This document shows, piece after piece, positions 7,172 through 11,332 of a stretch of 11,332 bases of DNA. This DNA comes from TA-21 sp035620895 (lineage in GTDB: Archaea > Thermoproteota > Nitrososphaeria > Nitrososphaerales > Nitrososphaeraceae): positions 1 through 11,332 of the forward strand of contig DASPFY010000026.1 in NCBI GenBank assembly GCA_035620895.1, in the 5' to 3' direction. The notes under the pieces were generated by a model. The model did not search any database, was not told the origin of the DNA, and saw only the letters and a list, made by a program, of their open reading frames with translations. Position 1 is the first letter of the stretch. Each line of letters starts with the position of its first letter. A program made the translations under genes and the position numbers.

Positions 7172-7192
7172 GATAATATATGCACGAACTAA

Positions 7193-7200
7193 TCTATAAC
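7193..7200 (-). promoter_or_regulatory. Candidate box A for the 6776-7171 gene
   Basis: The minus strand reads GTTATAGA here, about 26 nt before the ATG at 7171. It overlaps the TAACCT hexamer repeats that lie immediately upstream in the direction of transcription. Moderate match to consensus. Confidence 0.35.
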
Positions 7201-7214
7201 CTTAACCTTAACCA
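7197..7214. repeat. Three tandem hexamers TAACCT/TAACCT/TAACCA
   Basis: Three directly abutting hexamer units, the last with one change, lie just upstream of the candidate promoter of the 6776-7171 gene. They may be a small binding-site array or simple slippage. Confidence 0.6.
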
Positions 7215-7259
7215 TAAAATTCTTGTTTATATCATCTTGGTAAAGGATTTAGATTTTTG

Positions 7260-7278
7260 CCAAATCTTGGAGATTTGG
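7260..7278. terminator. Inverted repeat (8-bp arms, 3-nt loop) downstream of amt
   Basis: CCAAATCT and AGATTTGG are perfect arms around TGG. The element lies about 100 nt beyond the amt stop codon. It could stabilise or end the amt transcript, or act as an operator for the next gene. No long T run follows it on the amt strand, so intrinsic termination is not obvious. Confidence 0.35.
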
Positions 7279-7376
7279 GCATAGAGTTAGGACAGGTTAA
7301 AAAGTTGTCATTTATCTTAGATTAGAAAAGTGAAGATCAATTTTTGCATATGGAAGTCATCTTGTAAATCATTCAA

Positions 7377-8645
7377 CTAGATCTTACTCAAATCACCTTC
7401 ATCACTGTATGCTCTTTCAGCATGTTCTTCAATATCCAATCCAGACTCTTCTACCTTTGAGGAGACTCGCACACCTATCAACACATCTATCACCTTCATT
7501 ATTATATATGTGCCACCGAATCCAAGGGCTGCGGCAACACCAACCCCTATTGCTTGTATCAGCAACTGACTTGGATTACCATACAAAAGACCATTAACAC
7601 CAGCAGGATTTATTGCAGTAGAAGCAAATATTCCTATAGATAACGCACCAATTATTCCTGCGATGCCGTGGATGGAACTAACATCCAGCGCATCATCTAT
7701 TTTGAGTCTGTCTTTGAGCAAAAGTACTCCAAGATAAGATGCTATACCTATCGCTATCCCAATAGCAAATGCATGTTCAACGCTGACATAACCAGATGCT
7801 GGAGTTATTCCTGCAAGACCAGCTATTGCCCCATTGATTGCAGCTATTACACTAGGTTTTCCCGTTTTCATCCATGAAAGTCCTACCCATATTAGCGCAG
7901 ATACCGCCGATGCCATGTGAGTATTAATCACAGTGTTGCCAGCAACCCCTCCTGATGCGAGAGCACTCCCAGCATTGAATCCAAACCATCCCAGCCAAAG
8001 TAGAGATGATCCTAGAACTGCAAGGGGTATACTATGAGGAACCATAATTGAAGGTCCAAAATCCTTTCTTCTACCCAAAACCAGAGCAGCAGCAAGAGCA
8101 CCCATTCCTGCGCTGGTGTGGATAACTATACCTCCAGCAAAATCTTTTACTCCCAAATTGTTAAGCCATCCCCCAACGCCCCAAATCCAGTGCACCAAGG
8201 GATAGTAAATAAGCAGGCTCCAAGCCACCATAAACAAGACAAAAGCACTAAATTTCATTCTCTCTGCAACAGCTCCTGTTAGGAGCAATGGAGTAATTAC
8301 AGCAAACATCATTTCAAATTTTACAAACAAGACGCCTGGGATACTCGGAGCATATTGTGTTAAGGCGGCATCCCATGGGATGCCTTTAAGAAAAGTCCAC
8401 TCCAAATTTCCAGCAAGTCCCGATGTGTCAGGACCAAATGATAGACTAAAACCAAAAATAAACCACATAACACTAAGAAGGGCCATCCCAAAGAATATCT
8501 GCATGAAAATTGAAACAGTATTTTTCTTCCTAAGTAATCCAGCTTCAAATAATCCCAATGAAGGTATCATCAACAGAACAAGACTCGATGCGATTAACAT
8601 CCAAGCTGTATCTCCGGTGTCTATAGCCAAATCGTATTCATTCAA
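7377..8645 (-). CDS. amt: Ammonium transporter, Amt family
   Basis: This 422-aa, eleven-helix protein carries the Amt landmarks: DTAWMLIASSLVLLM at helix 1, FAVITP...GAVAERM (114-130, Phe gate), HWIWGVGGW (152-160), the signature DFAGG with Asp168, the twin pore histidines His176 (VIHTSAG) and His326 (SSIHGIAG), and WFGFNAGS. The cytoplasmic tail keeps the conserved GLDIEEHAERAY segment, which in the family couples the subunits and contacts P-II. It should import ammonium across the cytoplasmic membrane, feeding assimilation and possibly oxidation. The start is TTG at 8645, directly preceded by an in-frame TGA. A TATA-like sequence only 10 nt upstream leaves Met16 (8600) as an alternative start. 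It is divergent from the P-II gene across 72 bp. Confidence 0.96.
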   Translation of the reverse strand: MNEYDLAIDTGDTAWMLIASSLVLLMIPSLGLFEAGLLRKKNTVSIFMQIFFGMALLSVMWFIFGFSLSFGPDTSGLAGNLEWTFLKGIPWDAALTQYAPSIPGVLFVKFEMMFAVITPLLLTGAVAERMKFSAFVLFMVAWSLLIYYPLVHWIWGVGGWLNNLGVKDFAGGIVIHTSAGMGALAAALVLGRRKDFGPSIMVPHSIPLAVLGSSLLWLGWFGFNAGSALASGGVAGNTVINTHMASAVSALIWVGLSWMKTGKPSVIAAINGAIAGLAGITPASGYVSVEHAFAIGIAIGIASYLGVLLLKDRLKIDDALDVSSIHGIAGIIGALSIGIFASTAINPAGVNGLLYGNPSQLLIQAIGVGVAAALGFGGTYIIMKVIDVLIGVRVSSKVEESGLDIEEHAERAYSDEGDLSKI

Positions 8646-8650
8646 TCAAA

Positions 8651-8660
8651 TATGTATAAA
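8651..8660 (-). promoter_or_regulatory. Candidate box A for amt
   Basis: The minus strand reads TTTATACATA, the best TATA match upstream of amt. Transcription would begin near 8630, inside the family-supported coding start, so either Met16 is used or a weaker box further upstream is the real one. Confidence 0.35.
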
Positions 8661-8688
8661 AAAGTTACTTCTATTCCAGAGATAATTA

Positions 8689-8696
8689 TTTTAATA
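8689..8696 (+). promoter_or_regulatory. Box A for the P-II gene
   Basis: TTTTAATA is centred about 26 nt before the TTG start at 8718, matching leaderless spacing. Between it and the start lies TTCTTTAAGAA (8701-8711), 5-bp arms around one T, a weak operator candidate. Confidence 0.45.
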
Positions 8697-8717
8697 GCGG
8701 TTCTTTAAGAAGCTTGT

Positions 8718-9047
8718 TTGATAAGAATAGAAGTGATTATGGCTGAAAATGACATTTCAAAAGTAAGCGAGGCACTAAAGAAGACAGGAGTTGGTGGCTT
8801 AACTGTCTTTAAGGTAAAAGGACGAGGTAAAACCATACCCGCAGAGATTCATGCCTCAAAAGGAACTCAAATTTTCACACCTGAATTTGGTGATAAATAT
8901 GTAGTAGTAGCTGTTTTGCCTGACAGCGGAATGGATGAAGCTATCAAAATAATAAGAGAAAATTCCAAAATAGGCAAGATCTTTATTACTCCCGTATCTC
9001 ATGCAATAGATCTTGCAACAGGAGTTGAAGATGAACAAGCAATCTAA
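8718..9047 (+). CDS. P-II family nitrogen regulatory protein (GlnK-like), divergent
   Basis: This 109-aa protein aligns with the 112-aa P-II fold: strand 1 IRIEVIM, helix KVSEALKKTGVGGLTV, VKGRG at the start of the T-loop (33-37), and KIGKIFITPV followed by ATGVED at the C-terminus. P-II proteins bind ATP/ADP and 2-oxoglutarate and plug Amt channels, and the adjacent amt makes that the likely job. Several hallmarks differ. Position 51, the uridylylated Tyr in bacteria, is Gln; the GKIGDGK loop is about two residues shorter; and the RIRTGE arginines read DLATGV. Nucleotide binding may therefore be altered. The TTG start at 8718 is chosen because ATG 8739 would remove strand 1, and a stop lies just upstream at 8706. 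Confidence 0.87.
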   Translation: MIRIEVIMAENDISKVSEALKKTGVGGLTVFKVKGRGKTIPAEIHASKGTQIFTPEFGDKYVVVAVLPDSGMDEAIKIIRENSKIGKIFITPVSHAIDLATGVEDEQAI

Positions 9048-9221
9048 CGGGATTGATAAAGATATATTCTACAGCACTAACCTCAACTTTCCGTAATCCA
9101 TAGATAGTAATAATCCAGCAAATCCACAAGATATCAGGCAAGAGACACTTTCCCGTCTTACAGTACTTCTAGAATAATTTTGATCTTTTAATTTTGTTTA
9201 TTTTAAAATAGAACCGATCAA

Positions 9222-9818
9222 TTACGTTTCATTGCGACACTCTGCTGAGTTAACACCGTCTGAGTCACGAATAATTTCCATCACTCGACCTTTCTGGATC
9301 TTGTCCAATAGTAAAGAAACATCTTTGTCTTCATCATTAGTTATATACTTATTCGGCTGGATACTTATACTACCAACGACAGATTTTGATGACGGAAGGA
9401 CTTCAAATATGCTCAGATTTCCAATAATTCTTTGTAGATCGGCTTTAGTAATATTTGCAGTAACAACGCTTCCATTGATATTCGGAAAATATATTACTTT
9501 TTGATACGAGGTTACAGCAAGATCATATCTGTTTATGAAATTTTTAGTTTCAGAATCTTTTCCATTGAAGGTTATTGGTATGATTGCATTTTGCGGTTCG
9601 ACTTTACCTAGCTGCAGTAACATTTTTCTTATTTTCATTTCTCCAGTTAAATTCGTAATTTTTTGATGAGCCATACCTACTAACTCATGGCATTTGCCAT
9701 CAATGCTTACATTTTCATGCTTTTCTGGATAAAATGAATATACAACGAAAAAACTGATTACTCCACCACTAACGAGTATTGCTATGAGCGGTATCGCAAG
9801 TAAGCCGTAATTTATCAT
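9222..9818 (-). CDS. Membrane-anchored exported protein, function unknown
   Basis: This 198-aa protein has a strong N-terminal hydrophobic helix (about 5-28) and a hydrophilic remainder, so it is probably anchored with its body outside the cell. Six N-x-S/T sequons (N36, N56, N115, N122, N134, N196) fit archaeal N-glycosylation of a surface protein, and two cysteines (C43 and C194) could pair. The middle region (about 73-155) looks like a small alpha/beta domain. No family is recognised. ATG 9818 is about 29 nt after a TATA-like sequence lying in an inverted repeat. It lies downstream of the 9886-10197 gene on the same strand with a 67-bp gap, so the two could be co-expressed but each appears to have a promoter. 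Confidence 0.65.
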   Translation of the reverse strand: MINYGLLAIPLIAILVSGGVISFFVVYSFYPEKHENVSIDGKCHELVGMAHQKITNLTGEMKIRKMLLQLGKVEPQNAIIPITFNGKDSETKNFINRYDLAVTSYQKVIYFPNINGSVVTANITKADLQRIIGNLSIFEVLPSSKSVVGSISIQPNKYITNDEDKDVSLLLDKIQKGRVMEIIRDSDGVNSAECRNET

Positions 9819-9840
9819 ATTATATTATTCCCATCTTATT

Positions 9841-9853
9841 CAATAGTATATTG
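9841..9853 (-). promoter_or_regulatory. Box A within an inverted repeat, 9222-9818 gene
   Basis: CAATAGTATATTG (plus strand) has perfect 5-bp arms (CAATA/TATTG). On the minus strand it reads CAATATACTATTG, with a TATA-like core centred about 29 nt before the ATG at 9818. Arrangement resembles the DedA promoter dyad. Confidence 0.4.
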
Positions 9854-9885
9854 GCAAGATATTCGAAGTAATGTAATTGTCAAAA

Positions 9886-10197
9886 CTAGTTGTAATTAAC
9901 GTAGTATTGAAAACGCCTCTCTACTTCTTTGTTATTTCCCCTTCTAATGAGTAAGATTTGTGTATGTAAAAGTTTCTTTACGTAGTCCAGACAGGAAGTA
10001 CTTTGTTCGCCAGTTGGTAATTGAACTGATAAGATTGCTTCAAATTGTTTCATGAATTCTACTACCTTTTCTCTATATTCTTCTGTCGACGGTTTCTTGT
10101 TGTTTGTGACTTTAAACCACGTTGTGGTACATGGGGCTGCATAGTTTTTTGCCAGTTCCTCCACTACGCGCTCTATTTCAAAAAAGTCTATTTTCAT
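9886..10197 (-). CDS. Small charged helical protein, function unknown
   Basis: This 103-aa soluble protein from ATG 10197 is probably mostly helical (EIERVVEELAKNY, TEEYREKVVEFMKQFEAIL, LDYVKKLLHTQILLIRR). Two cysteines (C23, C69) are present, and the C-terminus is Tyr/Asn rich. I see no known domain. It is divergent from the AsnC/GAF regulator across 167 bp that carry two copies of a dyad element, one of them 57 bp upstream of this gene's start, so it may be a target of that regulator (inference). A TATA-like TTATATTTA lies at the right distance upstream. Confidence 0.6.
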   Translation of the reverse strand: MKIDFFEIERVVEELAKNYAAPCTTTWFKVTNNKKPSTEEYREKVVEFMKQFEAILSVQLPTGEQSTSCLDYVKKLLHTQILLIRRGNNKEVERRFQYYVNYN

Positions 10198-10221
10198 ATC
10201 CTTGTTTAGGTAAAATAATGT

Positions 10222-10230
10222 TATATTTAC
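10222..10230 (-). promoter_or_regulatory. Box A for the 9886-10197 gene
   Basis: The minus strand reads TAAATATAA, centred about 29 nt before the ATG at 10197, a good leaderless-promoter match. Confidence 0.45.
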
Positions 10231-10253
10231 TACGGAAAAAAATTATTTTCAAT

Positions 10254-10270
10254 ATTTCCGATTAGGCAAT
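10254..10270. promoter_or_regulatory. Dyad element copy 1, ATTTCCGATTAGGCAAT
   Basis: This 17-mer fits ATTTCCNAWTNGGCAAT. It has partial two-fold symmetry: ATT pairs with AAT, CC with GG, and A with T around the centre at 10262. It matches copy 2 at 14 of 17 bases and lies between the two divergent promoters. Likely a transcription factor site; which protein binds is not known. Confidence 0.55.
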
Positions 10271-10307
10271 AAGACAACAAATATACCATAGGGAAAGAGG
10301 ATTTATC

Positions 10308-10317
10308 TTTTATAAAA
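10308..10317 (+). promoter_or_regulatory. Box A for the AsnC/GAF regulator
   Basis: TTTTATAAAA is a strong archaeal TATA box. Transcription would begin near 10339, leaving a leader of about 26 nt before ATG 10365. Its last base is the first base of dyad element copy 2. Confidence 0.55.
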
Positions 10318-10333
10318 TTTCCTAATTGGCAAT
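10317..10333. promoter_or_regulatory. Dyad element copy 2, ATTTCCTAATTGGCAAT
   Basis: This is the second copy of the 17-bp element, starting exactly 63 bp (six helical turns at 10.5 bp) after copy 1. It directly abuts the TATA box of the regulator gene, so occupancy would be expected to block initiation. That position is typical of autorepression by archaeal Lrp-like proteins. Confidence 0.58.
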
Positions 10334-10340
10334 ACATAAA

Positions 10341-10359
10341 AATGATGTTAAACGTCATT
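10341..10359. promoter_or_regulatory. 19-bp near-palindrome in the regulator leader
   Basis: AATGATGTTAAACGTCATT pairs at eight of nine positions around a central A; the remaining T-G pair would be a wobble in RNA. It lies at or just after the expected transcription start and ends five bases before the ATG, so it could be an operator or a leader hairpin. Confidence 0.5.
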
Positions 10360-10364
10360 AACCT

Positions 10365-11332
10365 ATGGTAGATGAAATCGACAGATTTTTGTTGTCACAG
10401 CTTGGGAAAAATTCACGTACATCTTCATACGAAATGTCAAGTTACTTACAAGAAATGGGCTACAAAATCACCGATAGAACTGTGCGACATAGACTAAAGA
10501 GATTGGAGAAGTCTAACATCATATTAGCATATTCTCTTCTCCTAAATCCAGCTTTACTATCAGAAAAGATAAATCGTACAATTCTTCTAAAATTCAAATT
10601 TCGCGCAGATACGTCTGTTATGATCTCTCGTCTTGAGAAATACTGTGGAGAATCATATTTTTGTGTTTATTCTGCAAAGATGACGGGGGACTTTGACTGG
10701 ATATGTCATTTTGTTTTTGATTCAGTGGAACAATTTGAGTTTGAGAGTTCCAACTTCTTGAACAGGTTTATAGATCTTATCGATGATTTCCGATCTTATG
10801 AGTCCAGCATGGTTAAGGTTACCCCTTATACTTTTTTTGATGATCATGAAATAAGAGACCAAAAATGGCGCGCTTACAAGATCCTGAACTCCTTGAAAAA
10901 GTACCACAATTTAAACGAAAAGCTACAGTTTATCGTTGAAAGTTTAGTAAAATACTTTGGAGCGAAGTTCGCGCGAATATGGTTACTTGACAGAGAACGT
11001 AAAAATCTTGTTCTAAAATTTAGCGCTGGAAAGTACAAAAATATAGATGGAGAGTTTTCAAAGGTTCGAGCTGACTCAAATAAGATAGGGAATATAGTAA
11101 TAACTCGTAAACCATCAATTACAAATGATGTTGTTAATGACAAGAGAATCAGATATCCTGAATGGGCTAAAAAGGAAAAACTTCAATCATTTGCTGGTTA
11201 TCCTCTTACTCACGGTAATAAAGTGATTGGAGTTTTAGCAATGTTTAGCACTAAAAGAATGCAGGCAGCTGACTTTGAAGTACTAGGAGTATTTTCAGAT
11301 CAGATATCCAAGGAACTTGAAGGATTATTTGA
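10365..11332 (+). CDS. Transcription regulator: AsnC-type winged HTH plus GAF domain, right end cut off
   Basis: An open frame of 322 codons runs from ATG 10365 past the right edge; an in-frame TAA (10359-10361) precedes the start. Residues 1-55 form an AsnC/Lrp-like winged HTH, with VDEIDRFLLSQLGKNSRTS resembling the first helix and TDRTVRHRLKRLEKSNII the recognition helix and wing. Residues about 70-155 are an alpha/beta region in the place of the Lrp effector domain but not clearly one. Residues about 183-320 are a GAF domain: IVESLVKYFGAKFARIWLLD, then ITNDVVNDKRI, and SFAGYPLTHGNKVIGVLAMFS. GAF domains sense small ligands or redox state, so this is probably a one-component sensor-regulator. 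The dyads in its promoter suggest it controls itself and perhaps the divergent gene. The ligand is unknown. Confidence 0.83.
   Translation, partial: MVDEIDRFLLSQLGKNSRTSSYEMSSYLQEMGYKITDRTVRHRLKRLEKSNIILAYSLLLNPALLSEKINRTILLKFKFRADTSVMISRLEKYCGESYFCVYSAKMTGDFDWICHFVFDSVEQFEFESSNFLNRFIDLIDDFRSYESSMVKVTPYTFFDDHEIRDQKWRAYKILNSLKKYHNLNEKLQFIVESLVKYFGAKFARIWLLDRERKNLVLKFSAGKYKNIDGEFSKVRADSNKIGNIVITRKPSITNDVVNDKRIRYPEWAKKEKLQSFAGYPLTHGNKVIGVLAMFSTKRMQAADFEVLGVFSDQISKELEGLF

Noticed and set aside
7409..8685. Several plus-strand frames and one minus-strand frame over amt
   Set aside because: All are shadows of the amt frame, which is unambiguous; their translations have no domain-like content.
8701..8711. 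TTCTTTAAGAA inverted repeat before the P-II start as an operator
   Set aside because: Five-bp AT-rich arms are likely by chance; mentioned only within the promoter entry.
10722..11143. Two minus-strand frames of 61 and 89 codons over the AsnC/GAF regulator
   Set aside because: The plus-strand frame is open throughout with HTH and GAF motifs, so these are antisense shadows.
1..11332. Search for CRISPR arrays, insertion sequences, tRNA or rRNA genes and a defence system
   Set aside because: No spaced direct-repeat array, transposase or terminal inverted repeat, cloverleaf or rRNA-like stretch was seen, and no gene has nuclease, toxin or defence motifs.

Overview
The window looks like chromosome from a low-GC, mesophilic ammonia-oxidising thaumarchaeon. 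Nitrososphaerales, perhaps a Nitrosocosmicus-like genome, is my inference from family content and base composition; no rRNA or amo gene is present to prove it. Supporting signs are AT-rich TATA-type boxes about 25-30 nt upstream of start codons (leaderless archaeal promoters), an archaeal Amt/P-II pair, a thaumarchaeal-style secreted metallophosphoesterase, and an AsnC-HTH/GAF regulator. There is no rRNA, tRNA, CRISPR array or insertion sequence.

Layout. 1-603 (-) is the N-terminal part of a secreted GH5-type glycosidase that runs off the left edge exactly at its predicted acid/base Glu. 604-974 has no confident gene but holds a promoter and a 41-46 codon reading frame. 975-1508 (-) is a four-helix membrane protein with a repeated H-x3-G-x3-G-x3-G motif. 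1713-2366 (+) is a DedA/VTT membrane protein. 2385-2606 (+) is the decapitated C-terminus of a PiT phosphate transporter. 2703-4460 (+) is an exported metallophosphoesterase whose active site is altered at two motifs. 4605-5966 (-) is a two-gene unit, SDR oxidoreductase then LysE-type exporter. 6148-6525 (+) is a DUF1428 protein. 6776-7171 (-) is an unrecognised small protein with a CxxC. 7377-8645 (-) is the ammonium transporter Amt, with a P-II protein divergent from it at 8718-9047 (+). 9222-9818 (-) is a membrane-anchored exported protein with six N-glycosylation sequons, and 9886-10197 (-) is a small helical protein; neither is recognised. 10365-11332 (+) is a transcription regulator (AsnC HTH plus GAF), cut by the right edge.

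How the genes may work together. The clearest module is Amt/P-II: ammonium uptake, with a P-II protein that should bind the conserved Amt C-terminal tail. Both genes start at TTG and share a 72-bp promoter region. That P-II protein lacks the usual modified tyrosine and the ATP-binding arginines, so its signal may differ from the textbook one. DedA, the PiT remnant and the phosphatase hint at an eroded phosphate locus. The most striking regulatory structure is the 167-bp divergent region before the AsnC/GAF regulator. It carries two copies of a 17-bp dyad element exactly 63 bp apart, one abutting the TATA box, plus a 19-bp near-palindrome near the expected transcription start, which suggests an autoregulated switch.
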